Shown here: in pieces, positions 17,284 to 25,631 of the stretch
Numbering within the stretch: the first letter of the stretch is position 1
Layout of the letters: every line of letters begins with the position of its first letter
From: Ralstonia sp. A12
GTDB lineage: Bacteria; Pseudomonadota; Gammaproteobacteria; Burkholderiales; Burkholderiaceae
Length of the DNA: 64,000 nt
NCBI RefSeq assembly: GCF_000801955.1
Contig: NZ_JSZO01000014.1
Span: 1 to 64,000 of the forward strand
Direction of reading: 5' to 3'
Program-made: the position numbers and the translations under genes
The notes under the pieces: generated by a model
Databases searched by the model: none
Told to the model about the DNA's origin: nothing
What the model saw: only the letters and a program-made list of their open reading frames with translations

Positions 17284-19803
17284 ATGGCCCGAACGATCAC
17301 GCTGCGCAGTGATCGTGAGGACGCCCCCCCGCGGTTACCGCAGTTTCTCCCGCAGTTCCCCCTTTCCCCGATTTTTCTGCTGGTGCTGGGCGCCATGTCG
17401 CCAGCGGCCTTTGCCATTGAGCAAAAGAGCGCCGAGGGCAGGCTAGGCACGGCAAGCAACGACAAAACCGTCACGTTTGATGCCGACGCCTTGCGCGCGC
17501 GCGGCATCGACCCGGCACTGGCCGCGTACTTCAGCCAATCCAGCCGTTTCACGCCCGGCGTGCAGCGCGTCAAGCTGTTCGTCAACGATGTGCCGCACGG
17601 CGCGGTGATGGCGCGTTTCGATGGCGATGGCCAGCTTTGTATCGACCGCACGCTGTTGGAGCGCGGTGGCCTGCAGGTGCCGGCGGCCCTGCAAGGCGGC
17701 GCGGCGCCCGCCTGTTACGACTATCGCCAAGACGTGCCGCAGGCCGAGATCGAGCTCGACCCCGGTGCGAATACGATACGCATGGTGGTGCCACAAGAGG
17801 CGATGAAGTCCATGGGCTCATCGTCGGGCACGTATGCCACGGGCGGCACGGCCGCCATGCTCAACTACAGCGTGCTGGGCATGACCAACCGCAGCGGCGG
17901 GGCCAACAGCAATTTTGTGTTCGGCGATGGCGAGGTGGGCGTGAACGCAGGCGACTGGATCGTCCGCAGCCGCCACAGCTATACCTCGCAGAACGGCAGC
18001 GCCAGCACCGATCATCTCTACACGTACGCGCAGAAGACCTTCGTCGATCGCAAAGCGATGGTGCAGGCCGGGCAGATCAACGTGACGAATACCCTGTTGC
18101 CGGTGCCGTCGATCACGGGCGTGCAATACGCGCCGGATCAGGCGCTGGTGCCGCAGCAGGGCGGGCCGTCGTTCGAGGGGATCGCCAACAGCCAGGCGCG
18201 TGTGGATGTGCGCCAGATGGGCGTGCTGATCTACTCCACGGTGGTGCCGGCGGGGCCGTTCACGTTATCGAGTCTGCCGCTGGTGAGCGCGTCGGCGGAT
18301 CTGGAAGTGGTGCTGACCGAGGCCGACGGCCAGCAGCGCCGCTACAACGTGCCGGCGGCATCGCTGCGGCCGGGCGCGCGTCCGGCGCAGGGGTTGTCCG
18401 TGGCCGTGGGCAAGGTGCGCGATGTAAGCCATGCGGGCACTCGCCAGCCCGCGCTGGTGACCGCCACCCAAGGCTGGAATGTGTCCGAGCGCCACAACGT
18501 AACGGCTTCCGGGCTGGTGACGTCGGGCTATCAGGCCGCTGCGGCGGGCTTGAATTCAGTCGTTTCCAACCGTGTGTCGGCCAACGTGCAGTCGATCGTG
18601 TCGAACGCCCAGCGCGAGAACCTGCGTGGCGTCAACGTGAGCGGCTCGGTCAACGTCCAATTGGCAGAGAGCTGGTCGGCGGGCGTGAGCATGACGCAGC
18701 AGAGCCAGGGTTATCGGGACGTGAGCGATACGCTGTCCGACTCGCCCTCGGGCACCTCTGCGCGTTTTCGCAGCCAGTACACCGCGTCGATGAGCTGGCA
18801 GCACGCGAGCCTGGGTGGCATTTCCGCGTCGTATTCGCGTGGCAGCACGTATTACGGTGCGAGCACGCAGTACGCGGTGGCAAGCTGGAGTCGCAAGGTC
18901 GGCCCCGGCACGTTGTCAGTCAATCTGGAAAAAGACCTGAGCAGTGCGCGCACGCGCAATGTGCCGGCGGCGGGTCAGGACAGCTTCCGTTTTTATGCGA
19001 TGTACAGCCTGCCGTTGGGCAAGGCTTCCGTGCAGAGCTACGCCTCCAACACGGGTGGCAGCACGCGCTTTGGCACCGGCGTGTCGCAAACGGTGAATGA
19101 CACGCTGAGCTACTCCGCCCGCGCTGAAACCAACCCCAGCGGCCACGGCCCCAACCTCAGCGGCTCGGCAACGATCACGCCGCGCTACACGCGGGCCATG
19201 GTGTCGTACTCGCAGACGGGTGCCAATAACGCGACCTACTCCGGCCAGTTGCAGGGCGGTCTGGTGGTGACGCGCGCGGGGCTGACGCTGTCGCCGTACC
19301 AGGTGGGCGACACCTTTGGCGTGGTGAAAACGGGCGACCTGTCCGGCGTGCGCATCAGCACACCGCAGGGCACCGTGTGGACGGATGCGGGCGGGCGGGC
19401 GGTCATTCCTTCGCTGTCGCCTTATCGGCAATCGCGCGTGGAGCTGCTGACCAAGAGCCTGCCGCGCAACATCGACATCAACAACGGCATTGAGTACATC
19501 GATGCCGGACGCGGCTCGGTGCACGTCGTGGAGTTTGGCGTGAACAAGGTGCGCCGCGTGCTGGTGCGTGCCACGCTGGCAGATGGCTCGCCGCTGCCCG
19601 CCGCCTTGCCTGTGCTCGACGCCGACAACCGCTACGTCACCACCTCGGTGGGCGATGGCACGGTGTTCCTGGACAACGCCCCTGAATCGGCCCTGCACGT
19701 CAAGTTGCCCGATGACCGCGTCTGCCGCATCGAGGTCAACTTGCCAGCCACCCCGGACGCTAACCGCCCCTTCGATACCGTGCCCGGCGTCTGCAAGCTC
19801 TGA
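17284..19803 (+). CDS. Fimbrial outer-membrane usher
   Basis: The 839-residue protein is the outer-membrane pore of a chaperone-usher pilus. It has a long signal peptide ending near SPAAFAIEQ, an N-terminal chaperone-binding domain (FDADALRARGIDPALAAYF onwards), a central beta-barrel with plug, and a C-terminal domain with paired Cys (CRIEVN ... GVCKL). Length is normal for ushers. It opens the operon of subunit, chaperone and three pilins. A run of seven C (17324-17330) lies in codons 14-16; a change in its length would shift the frame at once, but variation is not shown. Confidence 0.93.
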   Translation: MARTITLRSDREDAPPRLPQFLPQFPLSPIFLLVLGAMSPAAFAIEQKSAEGRLGTASNDKTVTFDADALRARGIDPALAAYFSQSSRFTPGVQRVKLFVNDVPHGAVMARFDGDGQLCIDRTLLERGGLQVPAALQGGAAPACYDYRQDVPQAEIELDPGANTIRMVVPQEAMKSMGSSSGTYATGGTAAMLNYSVLGMTNRSGGANSNFVFGDGEVGVNAGDWIVRSRHSYTSQNGSASTDHLYTYAQKTFVDRKAMVQAGQINVTNTLLPVPSITGVQYAPDQALVPQQGGPSFEGIANSQARVDVRQMGVLIYSTVVPAGPFTLSSLPLVSASADLEVVLTEADGQQRRYNVPAASLRPGARPAQGLSVAVGKVRDVSHAGTRQPALVTATQGWNVSERHNVTASGLVTSGYQAAAAGLNSVVSNRVSANVQSIVSNAQRENLRGVNVSGSVNVQLAESWSAGVSMTQQSQGYRDVSDTLSDSPSGTSARFRSQYTASMSWQHASLGGISASYSRGSTYYGASTQYAVASWSRKVGPGTLSVNLEKDLSSARTRNVPAAGQDSFRFYAMYSLPLGKASVQSYASNTGGSTRFGTGVSQTVNDTLSYSARAETNPSGHGPNLSGSATITPRYTRAMVSYSQTGANNATYSGQLQGGLVVTRAGLTLSPYQVGDTFGVVKTGDLSGVRISTPQGTVWTDAGGRAVIPSLSPYRQSRVELLTKSLPRNIDINNGIEYIDAGRGSVHVVEFGVNKVRRVLVRATLADGSPLPAALPVLDADNRYVTTSVGDGTVFLDNAPESALHVKLPDDRVCRIEVNLPATPDANRPFDTVPGVCKL

Positions 19804-19842
19804 TGCCACGCACGATGTGATTACGGAAAACAGGCCCTGACC

Positions 19843-20421
19843 ATGATGCCCCTTCGCTCCACCGTGCTGCCCTGGCTATTCGGCGCGCTTTGCCTTGCCC
19901 TGAGTGCCACTGCATCGGCGGCGGATTGCACTGCGGTGCTGTCCGACTCCAACGTGGATTTCGGCCAGATGCGCCCGGACGCCAGCAAACACGCCAAGCA
20001 CATCCGCCCCAGCCCGGTCCAGCGCATCTACACCGCGCTGTGCAAGGCGCCTGCGCAGATGAACCTGGTGTTTCGCACCCCAGCCGCAGGGACCAACGGC
20101 ACGGGCGAGGCGCGCGACGCCCTCAAATTTGGCGACCGCGGCACCTACCGCGTGCGCGTGCTCAATGCGCGGTTGGATGGCGCCCCCGTGCAACTCGCGC
20201 GCCTGCCCGCCATCGGCCAGCCTCCCGGCGAGGCCCCCACCAGCGAACTGACGCTCAAACCGAGCGACATCCTCGCCCCCGTGCAAGGTCAGCAACTGCT
20301 GCGCGGTGAGCGTCTTGACGTCACGTTGCAGATCTCGGCCCGCATACCGGTCGATGCCATGAGCGTGATTCAAACCGTGACATTTGATGCGGTCGGGCAA
20401 TTGTCACTTGACGTGCGTTGA
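19843..20421 (+). CDS. Small fimbrial subunit-like secreted protein
   Basis: The 192-residue protein has a signal peptide ending ATASA-ADC and two Cys in the N-terminal half (DCTAVLSDSNVDFGQM and TALCKAP), and ends in a regular beta-strand pattern (SVIQTVTFDAVGQLSLDVR). This is like a pilin domain. It lies 39 bp after the usher and before the chaperone, a place often held by an adaptor, tip or minor subunit. I cannot name the exact family. ATG 19843 is followed by a second ATG at 19846 and either could be used. Confidence 0.75.
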   Translation: MMPLRSTVLPWLFGALCLALSATASAADCTAVLSDSNVDFGQMRPDASKHAKHIRPSPVQRIYTALCKAPAQMNLVFRTPAAGTNGTGEARDALKFGDRGTYRVRVLNARLDGAPVQLARLPAIGQPPGEAPTSELTLKPSDILAPVQGQQLLRGERLDVTLQISARIPVDAMSVIQTVTFDAVGQLSLDVR

Positions 20422-20554
20422 CAGCAATTCACAGGGGTTTCGGAGCTTTCTGATTCGTGTAGGTGATGCTGGCTATTAGGCTTGTAAGCGTGATGCAGTC
20501 TGTCTATTACCTACTGGAGAGGGCACGTTCAATCTGAGCGCGCCGGAGATGTCG

Positions 20555-21295
20555 ATGAACCCGATGCAATCGAAGATCGCCCGCACGCTGGTTGGCGCTT
20601 TGCTCATCAGCGCAGGGCTGGCCGCACATGCCGCGGGCATGCTGCCGGAATCCACCGTGGTGTGGATCAACGAGGCCGATGGCGAGACCTCCATGGTCGT
20701 CACCAACACCGACCCGATTGTGTCGTTGATGTACGCCAAGATCGAGGCCGTGCCGGACGACGCCAACCCGCCCGTGGTGCTGACGCCGCCGGTGGCACGC
20801 GTTGACCCGGGCAAGAAGCAGACCGTGCGCTTCATGCTCACCAACACCGAGCCGCTGGCCGTGGAGCGCTATGCGCGCGTGACGTTCGACGGCATTCCCG
20901 AACGCAAGGACGCCAACAAGAACACGGTCATGATGACCGTGCGCCAGAACCTGCCGCTGGTGATTCACCCCAAATCGCTGCCGGAAGACAAGGCGCCCTG
21001 GACGCGCCTGAAGTGGTCGCTCGATGGCACCGCGCTCACCATCACCAACGACAGCGCCTACGTGGTGCGCATGGACCAGGGCATCAAGCTGCTGCCGGGT
21101 GACGTTGAGTTGGCGCTGCCCAAGTCGTATCTGCTGCCGGGCAGCAAGACCGTGGTTGACCTGCCGGGCCAAGGCAAAGATGGCAAGGCGCTCAAGCCCG
21201 ACTTCAAGCAGATCCAGATCACGCCTTTCACAGCCTATGGCTACGCGGCTGCGCCTTACACGGCCACGCTCGCAACGCCTGGCACAACCCGCTAA
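20555..21295 (+). CDS. Periplasmic pilus chaperone (PapD type)
   Basis: The protein of about 246 residues has a signal peptide (LVGALLISAGLAAHA) followed by an N-terminal immunoglobulin-like domain. It shows the conserved STVVWINEADGETSMVVTN, the VARVDPGKKQTVRF strand and PLAVERYARVTFDGIP. The C-terminal domain has NDSAYVVRM and LPGSKTVVDLP. Such chaperones donate a strand to pilins and deliver them to the usher. ATG 20555 is chosen because GGAG stands 6-7 bases before it; ATG 20549 directly touches that site. Confidence 0.93.
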   Translation: MNPMQSKIARTLVGALLISAGLAAHAAGMLPESTVVWINEADGETSMVVTNTDPIVSLMYAKIEAVPDDANPPVVLTPPVARVDPGKKQTVRFMLTNTEPLAVERYARVTFDGIPERKDANKNTVMMTVRQNLPLVIHPKSLPEDKAPWTRLKWSLDGTALTITNDSAYVVRMDQGIKLLPGDVELALPKSYLLPGSKTVVDLPGQGKDGKALKPDFKQIQITPFTAYGYAAAPYTATLATPGTTR

Positions 21296-21492
21296 TCACG
21301 CCTGAGCCCAGCGCCCAGAAGTTGTGCCGACTTGATGGCACCGCCTTCCGCTTTGGCGCGCTGTCTCGGGTGTGCGGTGAAGCATGTGGATGGATTCCAC
21401 GCGGTCGCACGCCGTTCTTGTCATCGAATAAAACGGCGGCATTCCAATGCGCTTGCCTTGCGCAGGCCATTCTCTTTCAGTTGGGGAGCTTT

Positions 21493-22209
21493 ATGCCTAT
21501 TCAGAATCTGCTAAAGGCTTCGGCCTTGGCTACAGCGCTCAGCGGCTTGCTGGTCACCACGTCGGCCTTTGCACAGCAGACGCCGCAAACCGCGGACTTG
21601 AGCATTACCGGCACGATCACGCCGGCGCCGTGCACGGCCAGTTTCGCCAATAACGGTGAGATCGGTTTCGGCACCATTGATCACGCCAATTTCCTGGCCC
21701 TGCCCAATCAGTACTACTACATGGGCGAGAAAAACATCTCGCTGAGCGTAGCCTGCCCGGCATCGAGAACCGTGCAGTTCAGCGTGCAGGACTTGCAGAG
21801 CGCTTCCAGCCTCGGCAAGGCCGCTGGCTTTGAGGCGGGTCTGGGTGACGGTGCTGCCGACGAGGAGTATTACGGCCTGGGCACCGCGCGCGTGGACGGC
21901 AAGGACGTCAAGCTGGGCGCCTACACCATTAATTACTCTGTGCCTCGCGTCGACGGTGCGCCCCGCAACATGATCATCTCGGCCGATGGCCAGAATTGGT
22001 CGCGTGACGCGAGTGGCTTGGTGATGAACAACTTGCTGACTTACGCCGTCGCCGCCGACGACACCGGGGCAGCCGTGCCCATGTCCGGCAAGAACTTCAA
22101 TTTCGACCTCTTGGTGTACGGGATGTTGAACAAGGCCACGGAACTGCACAGCGTGGCCGACGACATCGCCCTGAACGGCCAAGCCGTCTTCTCCATTCAA
22201 TACCAGTAA
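21493..22209 (+). CDS. DUF1120 fimbrial subunit, paralogue 1
   Basis: The 238-residue secreted protein has a signal peptide ending SAFAQQ. Then comes the DUF1120 start TADLSITGTITPAPCTASF, a first Cys, the strand IGFGTIDH, a second Cys in LSVACPASRTVQFSVQD, and a C-terminal beta-strand SIQYQ. DUF1120 proteins are coded in chaperone-usher loci and are taken to be pilins. GGGGAG lies 6 bases before ATG 21493. The 197 bases upstream (21296-21492) have no convincing gene. Confidence 0.88.
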   Translation: MPIQNLLKASALATALSGLLVTTSAFAQQTPQTADLSITGTITPAPCTASFANNGEIGFGTIDHANFLALPNQYYYMGEKNISLSVACPASRTVQFSVQDLQSASSLGKAAGFEAGLGDGAADEEYYGLGTARVDGKDVKLGAYTINYSVPRVDGAPRNMIISADGQNWSRDASGLVMNNLLTYAVAADDTGAAVPMSGKNFNFDLLVYGMLNKATELHSVADDIALNGQAVFSIQYQ

Positions 22210-22222
22210 CCAGTAAGCGCTC

Positions 22223-22249
22223 GTGATGCTCGGCAATGCCGTGCATCAC
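22223..22249 (+). promoter_or_regulatory. Intercistronic hairpin between pilin genes 1 and 2
   Basis: GTGATGC (22223-22229) pairs perfectly with GCATCAC (22243-22249), and GGC/GCC inside extends the stem. There is no T run. A hairpin here could protect the upstream pilin message or set pilin ratios. Confidence 0.6.
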
Positions 22250-22263
22250 CCTTTGAGGACATC

Positions 22264-22995
22264 ATGAAAACCATTCGCACCATCGCCACGACCGCCGCAC
22301 TGGCTGCCCTGGGCCTCGCTTTTGCACAATCGGCCGCTGCCCAAAGCTCGGGCACGCTCACGTCCACGCTGAATGTGACCGGCACGCTGGCCCCCGCTGC
22401 GTGCGACGTCACCTTTGTTGGTGGCGACACCATTGACTTCGGAAACATCGCCAGCACCAGCCTGTCGGCCAACACCTTCCGCAAGATTGGGCAGTCGCAA
22501 GATAAGACGCTGCAAGTGGTTTGCGGCGCCAACACCAACGCCTTCGTGAGCGTGCAGGACAACCGCGCTGCTAGCGCGATCCAAGACCCCACGATCCGAG
22601 TCGCCCTGGGCTCCACCGTGGGCCTCAACAATCTGTTTGGCCTGGGGTCCGTCGATGGTCCCTCCGGCCCCGTCAACATCGGCTCCTACACGATCAAGAT
22701 GAGCCCGGCATCGGTCGTGACCACCTATGGCGGCACCTCGGTTCAACAGCCGGCCGTGCTGTCGTCCGCTGACAAGTCGGCGTGGGCGGCTTCGGCTGCG
22801 CCTGTGCTGATGATCGGCAATGGTGGCGAGTACTACACCGCCGGTTCACTGGGAGCGAGCCCCACGCCCGTGGCCGCGCGCACCTTCAACTTCCCGCTGA
22901 CGATTGACGCCGCGCTGAACAACACCACCGTTCTGCCGCTGGGCGACGAAGTGAAGCTGAACGGCTCGGCCACCTTCACGGTGGCGTACCAGTAA
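22264..22995 (+). CDS. DUF1120 fimbrial subunit, paralogue 2
   Basis: This 243-residue protein has a clear signal peptide (ALGLAFAQSAAAQSS), then STLNVTGTLAPAACDVTFVGGDTIDFG and a second Cys in LQVVCGANTNAFVSVQDN. It ends SATFTVAYQ, the donor-strand type end of DUF1120 pilins. It is more diverged from paralogues 1 and 3 than they are from each other in the N-terminal segment. It lies 54 bp after paralogue 1. Confidence 0.88.
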   Translation: MKTIRTIATTAALAALGLAFAQSAAAQSSGTLTSTLNVTGTLAPAACDVTFVGGDTIDFGNIASTSLSANTFRKIGQSQDKTLQVVCGANTNAFVSVQDNRAASAIQDPTIRVALGSTVGLNNLFGLGSVDGPSGPVNIGSYTIKMSPASVVTTYGGTSVQQPAVLSSADKSAWAASAAPVLMIGNGGEYYTAGSLGASPTPVAARTFNFPLTIDAALNNTTVLPLGDEVKLNGSATFTVAYQ

Positions 22996-23013
22996 GCCGA
23001 TACGGACTGAAGC

Positions 23014-23036
23014 GCAGGTGGCGTGCCGCCGCCTGC
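23014..23036 (+). promoter_or_regulatory. Intercistronic hairpin between pilin genes 2 and 3
   Basis: GCAGGTGGC (23014-23022) pairs with GCCGCCTGC (23028-23036) with one G-U wobble and a 5-base loop. It repeats the arrangement seen after paralogue 1, in a different sequence. Confidence 0.6.
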
Positions 23037-23067
23037 CTGTCACTCATCGCATTTGAGAAAGAACGCT

Positions 23068-23793
23068 ATGTCAATTCAACATCTGCCGAAAGTGCTTGCC
23101 ACTGCCGCCATGGGTGGTTTGCTGGCCGTGGCCGCTTCGTCGGCGTTTGCACAACAGACGGCCGATCTGAGCATTACCGGCACCATCATTCCCACGCCGT
23201 GCACGGTCAACGTGGACGGCAATAGCGCCGCAAATTTCGGCGCGATTCAGCCTGCCTCGTCGCAAGCTGGCGACGACTACCGCGTGGTGGGCGATACCGG
23301 TAGCGCAATGAGCATGGTCGTACAGTGCCCGGCGAACCGGAAGGTCAGCTTTACGGTGCTGGATGGCCTGGCCGGTTCTGCCGTGACTGATGCGGGCCTG
23401 CGCGACTTGCTGAAGACCATTAGCCCCACTGCCCCCGACGCCAACCAAGTGTTCGGCCTCGGAACCGTCACGGTAAACGGCAAAACGATCAACCTGGGCG
23501 CGTACTCGCTCGAAACCCTGGCGGCAGGTTCGGCCCAAATTGGGACTGCGACCTCGGCTGCGATTCGTAGCCAAGACGGCACCAGCGGCTGGGAGCGTAC
23601 GAACTTCTATGGGGCCGATGGCGCGACGTATGCAACGAACCGTGCGCCAGACATGGCCAATGGTCCGGTCGCGGCACAAACGGTCCGCTTCCCGATGCGT
23701 TTGCGTGCCGCTGTCAACAAGCCTTCGGAGTTGCAACAGGCTGACGAGATCAAGCTCCAAGGTGAGGCCGTGTTCACCGTGAAGTACGAGTAA
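23068..23793 (+). CDS. DUF1120 fimbrial subunit, paralogue 3
   Basis: The 241-residue protein has a signal peptide ending SSAFAQQ and the mature start TADLSITGTIIPTPCTVNV, almost the same as paralogue 1. A second Cys lies in MVVQCPANRKVSFTVLD and the end is AVFTVKYE. The match with paralogue 1 across the leader junction suggests recent duplication or gene conversion. ATG 23068 is chosen since the 15 codons before it do not resemble a leader. It ends the operon, with a terminator 30 bp on. Confidence 0.88.
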   Translation: MSIQHLPKVLATAAMGGLLAVAASSAFAQQTADLSITGTIIPTPCTVNVDGNSAANFGAIQPASSQAGDDYRVVGDTGSAMSMVVQCPANRKVSFTVLDGLAGSAVTDAGLRDLLKTISPTAPDANQVFGLGTVTVNGKTINLGAYSLETLAAGSAQIGTATSAAIRSQDGTSGWERTNFYGADGATYATNRAPDMANGPVAAQTVRFPMRLRAAVNKPSELQQADEIKLQGEAVFTVKYE

Positions 23794-23823
23794 CCGATAT
23801 CAGCGTTCGACGCTGGGTCGCTA

Positions 23824-23854
23824 AAACCGCCTTCCACAAGAAGGCGGTTTTTTT
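23824..23854 (+). terminator. Rho-independent terminator of the fimbrial operon
   Basis: AAACCGCCTTC and GAAGGCGGTTT form a perfect 11-bp stem with a CACAA loop and a T7 run. It closes the plus-strand fimbrial operon. Confidence 0.93.
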
Positions 23855-23876
23855 ATGGGCATGGCGCGTTAGCGTT

Positions 23877-24725
23877 TCAGCGCAGTTCGCGCGCCAGGTG
23901 TTGCCCAAGATAGCGCACGCCTTCGATCGCGCGGCTGCCGTACCACGACACCATTTCGCCATCCACCAGATAGACCGGCTTGCCGATCTGCTTTTCCAGC
24001 GCGTCGGCGTGCTCTTCGGTAAAGCTGTAGGGCTCGGTGGAGAGCAGCACGCAATCGATGTTGCGCACGACGTCATCGCTCCAGCGGAAGGTGGGGTAGC
24101 GCGTGTCGGGGCGATTGGGCCGGGCGCAGTCACCGCTCTTCTCCGTACCGCATTGCACGGGCGCCGGGTCTTCGGGCCACGTGTGGCAGTTGATGAGCTT
24201 GAGCATGCGCGAGATATACGTGTCGCGCGACACCGTCATCCACGGGTCTTGCCAGATAGCGTACAGCACGCGATGCGGCAGGAAGTGGCGGCCACGCAGG
24301 GCATCCAGCTCTTGCGTGAGCGCGTCGGCCAGCGTCTGCGCCTGTGCCTCGCGGCGAAAGATACCCCCCAGCAACTGGTACAGCGCGAGGTTGTCTTCCG
24401 GCGCGCACGGGTGCGTGACGATGATGTTGGGGATGAACTCGCGCAGCTTGTCGACGGTCGGGCGCGTGTTCTCGTCAATGTTGACGATGACGTGCGTGGG
24501 CGCCAGCTCGCGCAGCTTGTCGAGCTTGACCGTCTTGGTACCGCCCACCTTGGGCACGTTGCGCACGGCCTCGCGCGGGTGGATGCAGAAGCCGGTGCGG
24601 GCAACAAGCTGCTCGCCCAAGTCGAGCGAGAACAGCAGGTCGGTAATGGACGGCACCAGGCTGGCAATGCGCGGCGTGGTGCTGACGGGGGCGTGCGCGT
24701 TGCCAAGCGCGTCGGTAAACATCAT
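23877..24725 (-). CDS. BtuF-like helical-backbone metal receptor without a signal peptide
   Basis: The 282-residue protein matches ABC cobalamin/iron-chelate binding proteins: RIASLVPSITDLLFSLDLGEQLVARTGFC, a TKTVKLDKLRELAPTHVI segment and a second lobe around YLVDGEMVSWYGSRAIEG. The N-terminus (MMFTDALGNAHAPV) has no signal peptide or lipobox, so it should stay in the cytoplasm, unlike true binding proteins. An insert with two Cys (VQCGTEKSGDCARP) stands out. No permease or ATPase is near. Its ATG shares one base with the stop of the upstream SDR gene, so the two are probably coupled. Confidence 0.85.
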   Translation of the reverse strand: MMFTDALGNAHAPVSTTPRIASLVPSITDLLFSLDLGEQLVARTGFCIHPREAVRNVPKVGGTKTVKLDKLRELAPTHVIVNIDENTRPTVDKLREFIPNIIVTHPCAPEDNLALYQLLGGIFRREAQAQTLADALTQELDALRGRHFLPHRVLYAIWQDPWMTVSRDTYISRMLKLINCHTWPEDPAPVQCGTEKSGDCARPNRPDTRYPTFRWSDDVVRNIDCVLLSTEPYSFTEEHADALEKQIGKPVYLVDGEMVSWYGSRAIEGVRYLGQHLARELR

Positions 24726-25516
24726 CAGGAATTCTCAGGTTTGCGGGGCTTGCGCGGGGCGCGCGCAAAGGCAAAGTCATACAGCCAGCGCGGCAGCACG
24801 TGCAGCAGCTTGGCCACGATACCCATCTGCCACGGCAGCACGGTAAAGCGCACGCCGCGATGGATCGCCTCCACGGCCTTCTGTGCGAACACGTCCACCG
24901 GCATCAGGAAGGGCATCGGATACGGATTGTGCGCGGTCATCGGCGTGCGGATGTAGCCGGGGGCGATGGTGACGACGCGCAAACCACGCGGGCCGAACTC
25001 CACGCGCAGGCTCTCCATCAGCTTGATCACCGCCGATTTGGAGGCGCTGTATGCCGCCGCACCCGGCAGCCCACGCACGCCTGCCACGCTGGCAATGCCG
25101 ACCAGCGTGCCGCCCGACGTGCCGGGTTTGGCCCGTGCGAGCATCGGTTCAACGAAGGGCTGGAAGGTGTTGAGCGTGCCCATCCAGTTGGTGTCCATCA
25201 CGCGGGAAAACGCCGCCAGATCGCCCGGTTCGCTCAGGTCGGTGCCTTCCGAAATGCCGGCGTTGGCGATGACCACGTCGGGCACGCCAGCCGCAGCGAT
25301 GAAGGCTTCAGCGGCGGCACGCATCGACTCGGCGCTGCACACGTCGGCGGCGTAGCAATGCGCGCGCGCGCCTGCGGCCAAGGTCTGCACGAAGTCGTTG
25401 ATCACGTCGACGCGCCGTGCGACCAGCCCCAGCGTGGCGCCCTGGGCGGCGTACTGCCGCGCCAGTGCCTGGCCGATGCCGCTGGAAGCGCCGGTGATGA
25501 AGACGGTTTGACTCAT
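24725..25516 (-). CDS. Short-chain dehydrogenase/reductase, SDR-type membrane-associated family
   Basis: The 263-residue enzyme has the cofactor motif FITGASSGIGQALA near the N-terminus, NAGISEG, and the catalytic YSASK. ARR after the second strand suggests NADP. The C-terminal part is rich in Arg, Pro and aromatic residues, resembling SDRs of lipid or sterol type. The substrate is unknown. It is coupled to the BtuF-like gene downstream by a one-base overlap. Confidence 0.87.
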   Translation of the reverse strand: MSQTVFITGASSGIGQALARQYAAQGATLGLVARRVDVINDFVQTLAAGARAHCYAADVCSAESMRAAAEAFIAAAGVPDVVIANAGISEGTDLSEPGDLAAFSRVMDTNWMGTLNTFQPFVEPMLARAKPGTSGGTLVGIASVAGVRGLPGAAAYSASKSAVIKLMESLRVEFGPRGLRVVTIAPGYIRTPMTAHNPYPMPFLMPVDVFAQKAVEAIHRGVRFTVLPWQMGIVAKLLHVLPRWLYDFAFARAPRKPRKPENS

Positions 25517-25557
25517 GTCGGGTGTCCTGTCGAAGGAGGAGCAGGGAAAGTCGGCAC

Positions 25558-25583
25558 AAAAAACGCCCGCACGGAGGCGGGCG
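25558..25583 (-). terminator. Rho-independent terminator after dsbA
   Basis: On the minus strand CGCCCGC (25583-25577) pairs with GCGGGCG (25570-25564), followed by six T (25563-25558). It lies about 50 bp after the dsbA stop and before the SDR gene start. Confidence 0.88.
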
Positions 25584-25631
25584 CTGGTGGCGGTATCACA
25601 CCCAGGGTCAGGCCCCAGGCGTGGTGATCCA

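Noticed and set aside
21322-21492. A longer N-terminus for DUF1120 paralogue 1
   Set aside because: The upstream codons lack signal-peptide character, and the leader begins properly at ATG 21493 with GGGGAG before it.
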